DNA of 64,000 nt from Wohlfahrtiimonas larvae_A (GTDB lineage: Bacteria; Pseudomonadota; Gammaproteobacteria; Cardiobacteriales; Wohlfahrtiimonadaceae), in NCBI GenBank assembly GCA_040394195.1, contig JBEBSR010000005.1:1-64000 (forward strand), written 5' to 3'. The notes beneath the pieces are model-generated. The model searched no databases and was not told the origin of the DNA. It worked only from the letters and a program-made list of their open reading frames with translations. Below are positions 8,793 through 17,432 of this stretch, in pieces. The translations under genes and the position numbers were made by a program. Within the stretch, counting starts at the first letter, position 1, and the number at the start of each line of letters is the position of its first letter.

Positions 8793-9362
8793 ATGCATTA
8801 CAGTGCATTTTATATTATGGGGCCATCTGGCTCAGGCAAAGATTCAGTCATTGAAGGACTTTGTGACTACTTTGCTGATCAAGTCAGTCGGCCACCACGT
8901 TACATTACACGCATTTTGAGTAGCGATGATGCAGAACAACATAATGTCATTGCACCAGAAATCTTTAAAGAATTACAGGATAAAGATTGCTTCTCTTTGA
9001 GCTGGCAAGCTAATGGTTATCGCTATGCTTATGATAAACAATGGCTCAATGATTTGGATGAGCAGAAGATTGTTTTACTCAATGGTTCACGTGAATATTG
9101 GCCTGAAGCTCAAGAGAAATTTGCTGATTTATTAGTGCCAATTGCGTTGGATTTAGATAGCGATATACAGCGTTCCCGATTAGAAGGGCGTGCACGAGAA
9201 ACACAATCAGAGATTGAACAGCGTATTGTGCGAAGTGAATCATTTCAATCTCAAATGTTATCTCACAAAATATTACAGTTAAATGCTAATCAACCTTTAT
9301 CCAAAGTGATTGAGGATGGCATTCAATTGATTATCAATATCAGAAAAGGTGAAATATGTTAA
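8793..9362 (+). CDS. phnN: Ribose 1,5-bisphosphokinase PhnN
   Basis: PhnN phosphorylates ribose 1,5-bisphosphate to PRPP, returning the ribose of the C-P lyase pathway to metabolism. It is a guanylate-kinase-like P-loop protein: GPSGSGKDS at residues 10-18, the RPPRYITRIL base-binding block, and the LEGRARETQSEIEQRI lid region near 135-150. Two ATGs lie 6 bp apart (8787, 8793); the AAAGG at 8782-8786 favours 8793 (189 residues). The 3' end overlaps phnP by 7 bases. Confidence 0.93.
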   Translation: MHYSAFYIMGPSGSGKDSVIEGLCDYFADQVSRPPRYITRILSSDDAEQHNVIAPEIFKELQDKDCFSLSWQANGYRYAYDKQWLNDLDEQKIVLLNGSREYWPEAQEKFADLLVPIALDLDSDIQRSRLEGRARETQSEIEQRIVRSESFQSQMLSHKILQLNANQPLSKVIEDGIQLIINIRKGEIC

Positions 9363-10120
9363 AGCTGACATTTCTTGGAACATCAGATACAGCAGAAGTG
9401 CCAGTGTTTGGCTGTGATTGTCCTGTGTGTTTGGATGCTAATAATTTAAAAGAATTTCGTCGCAGCTCTTGTTCTGTGATGTTGAAATGCGAAGGGCAAA
9501 CATTGCTGATTGATTGTGGCATTTCTGATATGTTGGGGCGATTTAGGCGTGATGAGATTGGTGCAATTATTCAAACTCATTATCATGGTGATCATGCGCA
9601 AGGTTTATTGCATATTCGCTGGGGCTTTGGCAAACCAATACCAGTTTATGGGCCACATGATGAAGAAGGATTTGCGGATCTTTATAAGCATCCTGGAATT
9701 TTGAACTTTCAAAAACCATGGAAACATGGGCAAGTGATAGAGTTTGAAGGTTTTAGCATCACAGCAGTTAACCTCAATCATTCTAAACCAACATTGGGTT
9801 ATGTGATTGCAACAAGTAGAGGTTCTGTAGCGTATTTAACAGATACGGTGGACCTACCAGAAGAGACATATGAGCTATTGAAAGCTTACCATTTTGACTA
9901 TTTGATTTTAGATTGCACATTTCCTCCACAAGATACATCACCACGCAATCATAATGATCTTAATTTAGTGAAGAAGATCGAAAGTCGTTTATCATGCGAT
10001 CGTGTGATACTAACGCATATTAGTCATGATATGGATATGTGGCTACGTGATCCTGAGAATAGAGCATCTTTGCCTGATTATTATTCAGATGCGAAAGATA
10101 ATATGAGCATCATGTTTTAG
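9356..10120 (+). CDS. phnP: 5-phospho-alpha-D-ribosyl 1,2-cyclic phosphate phosphodiesterase PhnP
   Basis: PhnP opens the ribose 1,2-cyclic phosphate left by PhnJ, giving ribose 1,5-bisphosphate for PhnN. It is a metallo-beta-lactamase-fold protein of 254 residues (E. coli 252). THYHGDHAQG near residue 80 is the HxHxDH metal motif; FGCDCPVC near residue 20 matches the cysteine-containing structural zinc site of PhnP. YLTDTVDLP and LILDCTFPP supply the metal Asp region, and LTHISHDMD a late His. It is the last recognised phn gene; phnF and phnO are not present here. Confidence 0.94.
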   Translation: MLKLTFLGTSDTAEVPVFGCDCPVCLDANNLKEFRRSSCSVMLKCEGQTLLIDCGISDMLGRFRRDEIGAIIQTHYHGDHAQGLLHIRWGFGKPIPVYGPHDEEGFADLYKHPGILNFQKPWKHGQVIEFEGFSITAVNLNHSKPTLGYVIATSRGSVAYLTDTVDLPEETYELLKAYHFDYLILDCTFPPQDTSPRNHNDLNLVKKIESRLSCDRVILTHISHDMDMWLRDPENRASLPDYYSDAKDNMSIMF

Positions 10121-10199
10121 TGTATTTTTTCAAAATGCGCTAAACTAATTTTGGAGTAAGGTTTAGGGAATTTTAATTTTTAGAATAACTGGCCTTAAA

Positions 10200-11120
10200 A
10201 TGAAAAATAATTTTGTTTCACTATTTTCTGAAGATAAAAATAGAGCGCTCAACTATGTTTGTGCGCTGATCTTCATTCTTGCGATGGTATTTTTTGCGGT
10301 CTATTTCAAAGATCGGGAAATTATCCTGCCTGAAATTGCCGCAATGGCAGTGGCATTATGGGCATATAAATCGCCTTCTTGGCTGAGCCAACCTGATAAA
10401 ATTTTTACCATTCCAACAGTCACGGCGCTATTAGGCTTTGCTGTTAATATGTTAAATATTCCATATCTTGCCAAAATCAGCTTGGTATTGATGGCGATTA
10501 TTGCTGTAATGTATGCCTTTCGTTTTATTTTTCCGCCAGCTTTAGCAACGGGTTTTTTGCCGATTGTCACCAATGCACATGAATGGTCGTTTATGATCTC
10601 AATTGTTGTCACAACGATGATTTTGATGATCGGAGTTTTAGCATTTCGCTTGAATCAAGGGATCAGTAGGGAAGTTGCCTTCAATCATAAAAAATTGTGG
10701 GCTTATACAATTATTACGGCTGTTTGGATTGTGATCACAAGCATTTTTGGTATAGAACATTTTGCTGTGATTCCACCCATCACAGTTGTGTTATATGAGT
10801 CCTTGGCTATGAAAATGTATCCTGTGAAGATGGCAATCAAGCAAACAATTGTGCTCACGATATCAATCACATTAGCAGTATTATTACAATTTGTGATTAA
10901 GGATTGGTTGATGCTTTCAGCAATTTTGATGGTGTTGGTTTATATCTTATTGGCATTGTTTAAAATGAAGATCCCAGCTGCTTATGCATTTCCATTTTTG
11001 ATTTTTGTTTTCCCTGAAAATGTCGTGCCATATTTGCCATTGGCAAGTATTTTAGTGGGGGCTTTCTCATTTTCAATGGTACTTGTTGTGAATAAGTTTA
11101 GCCCAAAAATGTCAAAGTAA
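10200..11120 (+). CDS. Polytopic membrane protein, possibly HPP-like, function unknown
   Basis: This 306-residue protein is almost wholly hydrophobic, with roughly ten membrane segments and short polar loops. PPALATGFLPIVTNAHEW near residue 120 resembles the PP-containing loop of HPP-family membrane proteins, some of which are linked to anion uptake, but I would not assign the family on that alone. It follows phnP by 79 bp on the same strand and ends at a strong terminator (11135-11163), so it may be the last gene of the phosphonate transcript. No member of the known phn pathway looks like this. I do not recognise a function. Confidence 0.6.
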   Translation: MKNNFVSLFSEDKNRALNYVCALIFILAMVFFAVYFKDREIILPEIAAMAVALWAYKSPSWLSQPDKIFTIPTVTALLGFAVNMLNIPYLAKISLVLMAIIAVMYAFRFIFPPALATGFLPIVTNAHEWSFMISIVVTTMILMIGVLAFRLNQGISREVAFNHKKLWAYTIITAVWIVITSIFGIEHFAVIPPITVVLYESLAMKMYPVKMAIKQTIVLTISITLAVLLQFVIKDWLMLSAILMVLVYILLALFKMKIPAAYAFPFLIFVFPENVVPYLPLASILVGAFSFSMVLVVNKFSPKMSK

Positions 11121-11134
11121 TATCAGTATAAAAT

Positions 11135-11163
11135 AAAAGCGAATCTTAGAGATTCGCTTTTTT
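11135..11163 (+). terminator. Rho-independent terminator after the membrane protein gene
   Basis: AAGCGAATCT and AGATTCGCTT form a perfect 10-bp stem with a TAG loop, followed by six T residues. It closes the phosphonate/membrane-protein transcription unit. Confidence 0.9.
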
Positions 11164-11426
11164 ATGTAATTTTGATAATTTAAAAATGATAAGGAATAGC
11201 CATATTTTCATAAAACAGGGCTAGCCAGTTTCAATATTATAAGTAATATGCTGCATGATGAGAATTTATATAATTACAGTATATATATTTTTTTCAAAGT
11301 ATATCACTATGCTAAAAGACGCATTTTTTTTATACTTTTCATCAAGAAAACTTAAGTCAAATAATAGAATCTAGATATAGCAGCTACAAAATTGCTACTA
11401 ATTTATGATTGACTTAGGAGGATTGT
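11164..11426. other. Regulatory gap upstream of the DHDPS-family gene
   Basis: This very AT-rich stretch has no credible gene. A perfect 8-bp inverted repeat AAAGTATA (11296-11303) and TATACTTT (11331-11338), with a T-rich interior, may be an operator or a weak hairpin. A strong AGGAGG ribosome site lies at 11416-11421. I could not settle on a promoter. The PAS-AraC regulator encoded at 15.2 kb is the obvious candidate to act here. Confidence 0.35.
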
Positions 11427-12290
11427 ATGAAATTTCAAGGTATTTATGTTCCATTAGTGACACCATTTAAAGCAGATAAAAGTTTAGATGTTGAAACATT
11501 AAAAATATTGGTGCAAAGCTTTATTGATAAAGGTGTCTCTGGTTTAGTGGCATGTGGTACAACTGGTGAATACTATACATTTTCAGAAGAAGAGAGAGCA
11601 ACAGTTTTGAAAACAGTTGCTGATATTGCCAAAGGGAAAGTTACATTAATCGCAGGGATTAATGATCTCTCAACAGACGGTGCTTGCCGCCGTGCAAAAG
11701 AAGCAGAAGCATTGGGTTATGAAGCCTTTATGTTGTCTCCACCTGCGTATAGTTTGCCTGATCAAGCAGGCGTGATTGCACACTATGAAACGGTTGCTAA
11801 AGCAACAAACTTACCAATCATTATGTACAACTTTCCAGCACGTGTTGGTATTTCAATTGAATATGAAACAGTGGTGCATTTGGCAAAAAATTCTAATATT
11901 GCTGGGATTAAAGAAAGTAGCGGTGATTTCAGTAGAGCTTTACGTTTATTACAGACTGATTTCAAAGATTTTGAAGTTGTCTGTGGTTGTGATGACCAGC
12001 CTGTTGATTTCTTCTTTTGGGGGGCAAAAAGCTGGATTGCTGGCGCAGGTAATGTATTCCCTGAAGAGCAAGTAGCATTATTTAATGCAACGCAAAATAA
12101 TGATTGGAATTTGGCTCGCAAGATCATGAAAGAGATCTATCCGGCTATTCACTCTATGGAATCAGGCAACTATAACCAAAAAGCAAAACTAGGTTGTTTG
12201 AAAGCAACAATTGATGTAGGCACAGTACGCTTACCATTGTCTGATCTATCTCATGAAGAGAAAGAAGAATTTTTGACATTTTTTCGTTAA
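11427..12290 (+). CDS. DHDPS/N-acetylneuraminate lyase family enzyme (dehydratase, deaminase or aldolase)
   Basis: This 287-residue TIM-barrel class I aldolase-type protein has a clear dihydrodipicolinate synthase signature. The Schiff-base lysine is K162 in GIKESSG, the partner tyrosine Y134 in YNFPAR, and GTTGE lies near residue 46; the positions almost equal those of E. coli DapA. The genome context is catabolic: an aldehyde dehydrogenase follows 16 bp later, then a transporter and an AraC regulator. DHDPS-family enzymes paired with an ALDH often end in 2-oxoglutarate semialdehyde (sugar-acid dehydratases, or the hydroxyproline-pathway deaminase). It is therefore more likely a catabolic paralogue than the lysine-biosynthetic dapA. 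The exact substrate cannot be read from sequence. Confidence 0.8.
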   Translation: MKFQGIYVPLVTPFKADKSLDVETLKILVQSFIDKGVSGLVACGTTGEYYTFSEEERATVLKTVADIAKGKVTLIAGINDLSTDGACRRAKEAEALGYEAFMLSPPAYSLPDQAGVIAHYETVAKATNLPIIMYNFPARVGISIEYETVVHLAKNSNIAGIKESSGDFSRALRLLQTDFKDFEVVCGCDDQPVDFFFWGAKSWIAGAGNVFPEEQVALFNATQNNDWNLARKIMKEIYPAIHSMESGNYNQKAKLGCLKATIDVGTVRLPLSDLSHEEKEEFLTFFR

Positions 12291-12306
12291 GAATGAGAGG
12301 TGAAAC

Positions 12307-13788
12307 ATGGTTAAAACTAAAGAAGAGATCTTTCAACTAGCGAAAGATGGAAAATTATGGGCAGGTAACTTGATTGCTGAGTACACCAGTTCAGGTGGGA
12401 AAATTGAGTGTATTTCTCCCATTGATAATACTGTGATTGGTTATATTGCCGATGGTAATGCTCGGGATATTGATGCTGCAGTGAAAGTTGCTCGAGATAC
12501 ATTTGAAGGTGGTGAGTGGAGTCAAAAATCACCAGCTGAACGTAAAGTTGTGATGTTGAAGTTTGCTTCATTGTTAGAAATACACAGTGAAGAGCTTGCA
12601 GCATTAGATTGTGTGGATGCGGGTAAGCCTATTACAGAATGTTTAAATACAGATATTCCAGCTACGATCGATACATTCTATTGGTATGCAGAAGCTATTG
12701 ATAAAGTGTTTGGAAAAATTGCACCTACGGCGAATGATGTGATGGGTTTGATCACGAATGAGCCCATTGGTGTTGTAGGCGCAGTATTACCATGGAACTT
12801 TCCCGCTCAAATGTTTGCTTGGAAAGTTGCACCTGCATTGACAGCAGGGAATTCGGTGATTGTTAAACCGGCAGAATTAACCTCGCTAAGTGCTTATCGC
12901 ATGGTTGAATTGGCATATGAAGCAGGTGTGCCTAAAGGTGCTTTGAGCTTAGTGTGTGGATTAGGTGAAAAAGTGGGTGAGCCTTTAGGTCGACATATGG
13001 ATGTGGATGTTGTCTCCTTTACAGGCTCCACAGAAGTTGGACGTTATTTCTTAAAGTACTCTGCGGAAAGCAATTTAAAAGAGATTATTTTGGAATGTGG
13101 TGGTAAAAGCCCACAAATTGTCTTTGAAGATGCTGATCTTGATGCTGCCGTTCCCCATATTTTAGCTTCTGCTTTTTGGAACATGAGTGAAAACTGTAGC
13201 TGTGGCTCTCGTTTGCTTGTCCATGAAAACGTTAAAGATGCACTATTAACTAAGTTAAAAGAAGGTTTGAAGTCATGGAAAGTAGGGAACCCTCTAGATC
13301 CTGAAGTTTCAATTGGCCCGATGGTGGAAGAAGCTCATTTTAATAAAGTTAAATCTTTCATTGATGTCACATTAAAAGAAGGTGGCAAGTTAATTATAGG
13401 TGGAAAAACTCATAGTGATTTAGGTAGTGGCTGGTATGTAGAGCCAACTATTTTTGATCATGTCACAAAAGATATGACACTTTTTCAAAATGAAGTTTTT
13501 GGCCCTGTTTTAGCTGTTTGTAGCTTTACAACAGATGATGAAGCTGTGACTTTAGCCAACGATTCACATTATGGATTAGCGGCATCGTTTTATACAGAAA
13601 ATCTTAAGCGCGCTTTTAAAGCCGCCAGTGCAATTAAGGCTGGAACAATTTCAGTCAATGGTTTTAGTGAAGGTGATATCACAACACCATTTGGAGGATT
13701 TAAACAGTCAGGCTTTGGGGGCAAAGATAACGGATTGGAAGCATTTGACCAATATATACAACAAAAGGTTATTTGGTATATGAATTAA
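12307..13788 (+). CDS. NAD(P)+-dependent aldehyde dehydrogenase
   Basis: This 493-residue ALDH-superfamily enzyme oxidises an aldehyde to the acid. PWNFPAQMFAWKVAPAL and NSVIVKPAELTSLSA form the coenzyme pocket; FTGSTEVG follows. The general base is E263 in LECGGKSPQ (usually LELGG) and the nucleophile is C297 in SENCSCGSR. EVFGPVLAV and the C-terminal PFGGFKQSGFG complete the family pattern. It resembles the betaine/gamma-aminobutyraldehyde and 2-oxoglutarate-semialdehyde groups. Linked to the DHDPS-family gene, it probably oxidises that enzyme's semialdehyde product. An inverted repeat at 13806-13835 separates it from the transporter gene. Confidence 0.88.
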   Translation: MVKTKEEIFQLAKDGKLWAGNLIAEYTSSGGKIECISPIDNTVIGYIADGNARDIDAAVKVARDTFEGGEWSQKSPAERKVVMLKFASLLEIHSEELAALDCVDAGKPITECLNTDIPATIDTFYWYAEAIDKVFGKIAPTANDVMGLITNEPIGVVGAVLPWNFPAQMFAWKVAPALTAGNSVIVKPAELTSLSAYRMVELAYEAGVPKGALSLVCGLGEKVGEPLGRHMDVDVVSFTGSTEVGRYFLKYSAESNLKEIILECGGKSPQIVFEDADLDAAVPHILASAFWNMSENCSCGSRLLVHENVKDALLTKLKEGLKSWKVGNPLDPEVSIGPMVEEAHFNKVKSFIDVTLKEGGKLIIGGKTHSDLGSGWYVEPTIFDHVTKDMTLFQNEVFGPVLAVCSFTTDDEAVTLANDSHYGLAASFYTENLKRAFKAASAIKAGTISVNGFSEGDITTPFGGFKQSGFGGKDNGLEAFDQYIQQKVIWYMN

Positions 13789-13805
13789 CCCAAATTAAGG
13801 AGTTA

Positions 13806-13835
13806 AGCATTCATTAGAGTTTTCTAGTGAATGCT
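13806..13835 (+). other. Intercistronic hairpin between the dehydrogenase and transporter genes
   Basis: AGCATTCATTAGA and TCTAGTGAATGCT pair over 13 bp (one G-T type mismatch) around a GTTT loop. No T-run follows, so it is not a classical terminator. It stands just before the ribosome site of the MFS gene and may act in mRNA processing, stability or partial attenuation. Confidence 0.6.
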
Positions 13836-13852
13836 TATAAAGAGGTAAGGAT

Positions 13853-15163
13853 ATGAAGAAGAATAAGGCATCAAAAGAGTTAAAATTAGCGGTTGCTGCT
13901 TCTACAGTGGGATCCGTTGCTGAATGGTATGAGTTTTTTCTATATGGAACCGCATCTGCTTTAGTTTTTGGGCAAGTATTTTTTAAACAAACAGGTAATG
14001 CTATTGACGGTATTTTGGCTGCATTTGCTTTGTACGCGGTGGGATTTTTAGCAAGGCCTTTAGGTGGATTAGTATTTGGCCATTTTGGCGATAAATATGG
14101 TCGTAAAAAGCTCTTACAAATTAGTTTAATTATGGTAGGAATTACAACCTTTTTGATGGGGGCGATTCCAGGCTTTGACAGTATTGGTTATTGGGCTCCA
14201 ATTTTATTAGTTTCATTACGCTTAATTCAAGGTTTTGCGTTTGGCGGTGAGTGGGGAGGTGCTGTAATTTTAGTATCTGAACATAGCCCACCAGATCGTA
14301 GAGGATTTTGGGCAAGCTGGCCACAAGCGGGTGTACCATTAGGCAATTTAGTTGCAACAATCGTACTATTAATTCTCTCTACGACTCTAACACAAGAACA
14401 ATTTTTAGATTGGGGATGGCGTGTTGCATTCTGGTTCTCTGCAGTTGTTGTATTAATAGGTTTATGGATTCGTAAAAGTGTAGATGATGCTCCTGTATTT
14501 AAAGAAGCACAAAAGCAGCAAGAGTTGAGAGAAGATAAACAACTCGGCATTGTAGAAGTTTTAAAACATCATAAAAAAGCAATTGTTGCAGGCATTGGTG
14601 CTCGTTTTGTAGAAAATATTTTGTACTATATGGTTGTAACTTTTTCAATTAGTTACCTGAAGTTAATTGTAGAAAAAGATACGACCGAAATACTTTGGAT
14701 GATGTTTGGTGCCCATTTTGTACACGTATTCTTTATCCCATTAATGGGGCACTTAAGTGATATTCATGGTAGAAAGCCTATATTTATGATCGGTGCAGTA
14801 TTGACAGCAACATGGGGATTCTTTGCATTCCCAATGATGGATACAGGTAATGATTGGATCATTATGTTAGCAATTATTATTGGGTTGTTCTTCCAATCAA
14901 TGACATATTCACCTTATTCTGCATTAATGACGGAGCTGTTTCCAACACATGTGCGTTATACATCATTATCGTTGTGTTACCAAGTAGCCCCAATTTTAGC
15001 AGGGTCATGGGCCCCATTAATCTCTTTAGCATTGTTAAATAAATTCCATAGCTCTATCCCTATCGCTATTTATTTAGTTTTTGCAAGTTTAGTATCAATC
15101 ATCTGTATTTCATTGGTAAAGGAAACAAAAGGAAAAGAGTTAACATTTGATAAAGCAGAATAG
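13853..15163 (+). CDS. MFS metabolite:H+ symporter (MHS family, ProP/KgtP/ShiA-like)
   Basis: This 436-residue transporter has 12 predicted membrane helices. The MHS subgroup is indicated by VAEWYEFFLYGTASAL at the N-terminus, RPLGGLVFGHFGDKYGRKK between helices 2 and 3 (the MFS loop 2-3 motif), and RLIQGFAFGGEWGGAV in helix 4. Family substrates are small carboxylates or zwitterions such as proline, betaine, 2-oxoglutarate, shikimate and citrate. Its place behind the DHDPS-family and ALDH genes says it imports the substrate of that pathway; a ProP-like carrier would suit a proline derivative or sugar acid. A terminator follows at 15185-15221. Confidence 0.87.
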   Translation: MKKNKASKELKLAVAASTVGSVAEWYEFFLYGTASALVFGQVFFKQTGNAIDGILAAFALYAVGFLARPLGGLVFGHFGDKYGRKKLLQISLIMVGITTFLMGAIPGFDSIGYWAPILLVSLRLIQGFAFGGEWGGAVILVSEHSPPDRRGFWASWPQAGVPLGNLVATIVLLILSTTLTQEQFLDWGWRVAFWFSAVVVLIGLWIRKSVDDAPVFKEAQKQQELREDKQLGIVEVLKHHKKAIVAGIGARFVENILYYMVVTFSISYLKLIVEKDTTEILWMMFGAHFVHVFFIPLMGHLSDIHGRKPIFMIGAVLTATWGFFAFPMMDTGNDWIIMLAIIIGLFFQSMTYSPYSALMTELFPTHVRYTSLSLCYQVAPILAGSWAPLISLALLNKFHSSIPIAIYLVFASLVSIICISLVKETKGKELTFDKAE

Positions 15164-15184
15164 AAATATTGCAATCTTGAGTTG

Positions 15185-15221
15185 AACTGGATAAATTCTA
15201 TAGAGTTTATCCAGTTTTTTT
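15185..15221 (+). terminator. Rho-independent terminator after the MHS transporter gene
   Basis: AACTGGATAAA (15185-15195) pairs perfectly with TTTATCCAGTT (15206-15216) over 11 bp around a 10-nt loop and is followed by a run of T. It ends the DHDPS-ALDH-transporter operon before the regulator gene. Confidence 0.9.
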
Positions 15222-15246
15222 ATGGCTTGAGTATTGAGAAATAGCT

Positions 15247-16026
15247 ATGTTGAGTGAAGCAGGTTTTGATTTTGAATTAAGTAATGCGGCATTTGAAGTC
15301 GATGATTTACAAGGCTTCTTAAAGCATATTCGATTAGTTATGCCATTGATTAATCAACTACAAAATATTACTTTTTTCGTAAAAGATACTGAGGGTAATT
15401 ATGTGATTGCCAATCAGAATTTAGTTTATCGTTCGCAAAAAAAAGATGTTTCTGAACTAATTGGTCAAAAAGCAGAAGAAGTCTTTGGAGTAGTTGGTGC
15501 GGCATTCACTAATCAAGATTTAGAAGTCATGACAAATAAACCTCTCATTAATCATTTAGAATTACATCACTATAAATCGGGTTTATTGGGATGGTGCATG
15601 GCAACAAAAATTCCATTAATAGATCCAATGGGTATTGTTGTTGGAATGGTTGGAATGGCGATAGATTTACAAGATGAAAAAGAAAATAGACCAAAGATTA
15701 ACTCTAAATTGAGTAAAGTTGAACAATATATAAGCCAAAATTTTCAAGAAAATATGACAATTGAAGATTTAGCACATATTGCCAACTTGTCAAAGTCACA
15801 ACTCAATCGTCAATTTAAAAATATTTTTCAGATGACACCCTTACAATTAATCCATAAGAAACGTTTTGACTTAGCGATTTCTTTATTATCTCAAGACATT
15901 TCTATTACAGAAATTTCATTAAAGTGCGGCTACAGTGACCACAGCGCATTTAGCCGAAAATTTAAAGAAGTGACACAAATGTCACCCAGTGAGTTTAAAG
16001 AGAGAGTTTACCAAACTAAATCTTAA
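15247..16026 (+). CDS. PAS-domain AraC-family transcriptional regulator
   Basis: This 259-residue regulator has an N-terminal PAS-like sensory part (about residues 35-140: ITFFVKDTEGNYVIANQNLV, PLIDPMGIVVGMVGMAID) and a C-terminal AraC double helix-turn-helix (about 155-255: MTIEDLAHIANLSKSQLNRQF and ITEISLKCGYSDHSAFSRKF, then MSPSEFK). It lies between the DHDPS/ALDH/transporter operon and the citrate cluster, all on the same strand, so it could control either or both. A 30-bp imperfect inverted repeat lies immediately downstream at 16035-16064. The ligand is unknown. Confidence 0.85.
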   Translation: MLSEAGFDFELSNAAFEVDDLQGFLKHIRLVMPLINQLQNITFFVKDTEGNYVIANQNLVYRSQKKDVSELIGQKAEEVFGVVGAAFTNQDLEVMTNKPLINHLELHHYKSGLLGWCMATKIPLIDPMGIVVGMVGMAIDLQDEKENRPKINSKLSKVEQYISQNFQENMTIEDLAHIANLSKSQLNRQFKNIFQMTPLQLIHKKRFDLAISLLSQDISITEISLKCGYSDHSAFSRKFKEVTQMSPSEFKERVYQTKS

Positions 16027-16034
16027 GTTTAATT

Positions 16035-16064
16035 ACTTTCATTAGTTACGTAAGTAGTGAAAAT
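16035..16064. promoter_or_regulatory. Imperfect inverted repeat upstream of citS, candidate operator
   Basis: ACTTTCATTAGTTAC and GTAAGTAGTGAAAAT are inverted arms matching at 12 of 15 positions, centred on TTACGTAA. It sits 57 bp before the citS ATG, between the AraC-type regulator and the citrate genes. It could be bound by the CitB-like response regulator or the PAS-AraC protein. Confidence 0.4.
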
Positions 16065-16120
16065 GTAGTTCTCCATGTTACAAAGAATTTACTTTTTATA
16101 GTAATCTTGGGGACTCAAAC

Positions 16121-17416
16121 ATGGCGGAGAATAGTAGTTTTTCTAATAAAGGCAAGTGGATGGAGATGCAAATAGGCATTCTTCCATTACCTGTTTATAT
16201 TGTATTGGCAGCCATTATTTTATTAGCTGCTTATGTGGGTAAATTACCTGTCGATATGATTGGTGGTTTCGCGCTTATGATGATTATAGGTATGTTATTA
16301 GGCGATTTGGGCTTAAAAATTCCTATTTTAAAAGATATTGGTGGACCAGCAATATTATCTATTTTTATTCCATCAATTCTCGTTTTTTATAATGTTTTTA
16401 ATAAAAATACCATTGATGCGATCACTGCTGTCACTAAAACATCTAACTTCTTGTATTTTTATATTGCTTGCTTGGTTACAGGTAGCATTTTAGGCATGGT
16501 TAGAAAAACATTAATTAGTGGGTTTGTACGATTATTTGTACCATTAATTGTCGGTACAGTGGCATCTTGTATTGTTGGTACATTAGTAGGAACAGTATTG
16601 GGTTTAGGGACATTTGAATCTTTCTTCTACATTGTTGTGCCAATTATTTCTGGTGGTATTGGTGAAGGTATTTTACCTTTATCTATTGGTTACTCTGCTG
16701 TTTTGGGTAAAAGCCCAGAAGATTTTATTGGTATGTTAGTACCTGCTGCGATGTTGGGCAATGTTGTAGCAATTATGTCTGCTGGCTTTTTACATCGTTT
16801 AGGTATCAAGAAACCACATCTAACAGGTAATGGAACACTTGTTAAATCAGGTGATGAAATTTTTGAAGAAAGAAAAGAGCTTCCATTTAATGTTTCTTTA
16901 ATGGGGGCTGGCATGGTTTTAGCATGCAGTGCTTTTATTTTGGGTGGTTTGTTGAATACGATTATTCCAATTCCCGCTCCAATCATTATGATTATCAGCG
17001 TTGCATTAATTAAATTACTTGCGATTTTGCCAGAAAAAATGGAAGTGGGAGCTTATCAATTCTATCGTTTTGTTGCGACTAATTTAACATGGGCATTATT
17101 AGTAGGTGTCGGTGTTTTATATACGCCATGGGATAAAGTATTACAGGCTATTAGTCCTGCTTATGTCATTACCGTTGTTGCAACTGTTTTAACAATGATT
17201 ACGTCAGGCTTTTTTGTGGGTAAATATATGAAGATGTACCCGATTGAGGCAGCTATTGTTACTGGGACTCACAGTGGATTAGGTGGTACAGGCGATGTTG
17301 CAATTTTATCAGCAGCAAATCGTATGGAGCTTATGCCTTTTGCACAAATTGCGACCCGTTTAGGTGGTGCAGGTGTTGTTGTGCTTGCTGTCATTATCAT
17401 GCGATTGATGGCTTAA
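16121..17416 (+). CDS. citS: 2-hydroxycarboxylate (citrate) transporter, CitS/CitP/MleP family
   Basis: This 431-residue membrane protein of the 2HCT family takes up citrate (or malate) with Na+ or H+, or exchanges it. Eleven or so helices are visible. The two GGxG reentrant-loop signatures of the family appear as IISGGIGEGILPLSIGYS (about residues 185-200) and HSGLGGTGDVAILSAANRME (about 385-405), with the substrate-binding Arg in FAQIATRLGG near 420. It leads the citrate lyase operon and the citD start follows 16 bp later, which supports citrate as substrate. A symporter and a precursor/product exchanger cannot be told apart here. Confidence 0.9.
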   Translation: MAENSSFSNKGKWMEMQIGILPLPVYIVLAAIILLAAYVGKLPVDMIGGFALMMIIGMLLGDLGLKIPILKDIGGPAILSIFIPSILVFYNVFNKNTIDAITAVTKTSNFLYFYIACLVTGSILGMVRKTLISGFVRLFVPLIVGTVASCIVGTLVGTVLGLGTFESFFYIVVPIISGGIGEGILPLSIGYSAVLGKSPEDFIGMLVPAAMLGNVVAIMSAGFLHRLGIKKPHLTGNGTLVKSGDEIFEERKELPFNVSLMGAGMVLACSAFILGGLLNTIIPIPAPIIMIISVALIKLLAILPEKMEVGAYQFYRFVATNLTWALLVGVGVLYTPWDKVLQAISPAYVITVVATVLTMITSGFFVGKYMKMYPIEAAIVTGTHSGLGGTGDVAILSAANRMELMPFAQIATRLGGAGVVVLAVIIMRLMA

Positions 17417-17432
17417 AATTTTGGAGACCAAC

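Noticed and set aside
581..10120. Missing phnF and phnO as a sign of a broken operon
   Set aside because: Both are accessory and absent from many functional phn operons; all core genes are intact and in order.
11427..12290. Biosynthetic dapA
   Set aside because: Although the active-site residues match DapA, the operon with an aldehyde dehydrogenase, carrier and AraC regulator points to catabolism; only phylogeny could reverse this.
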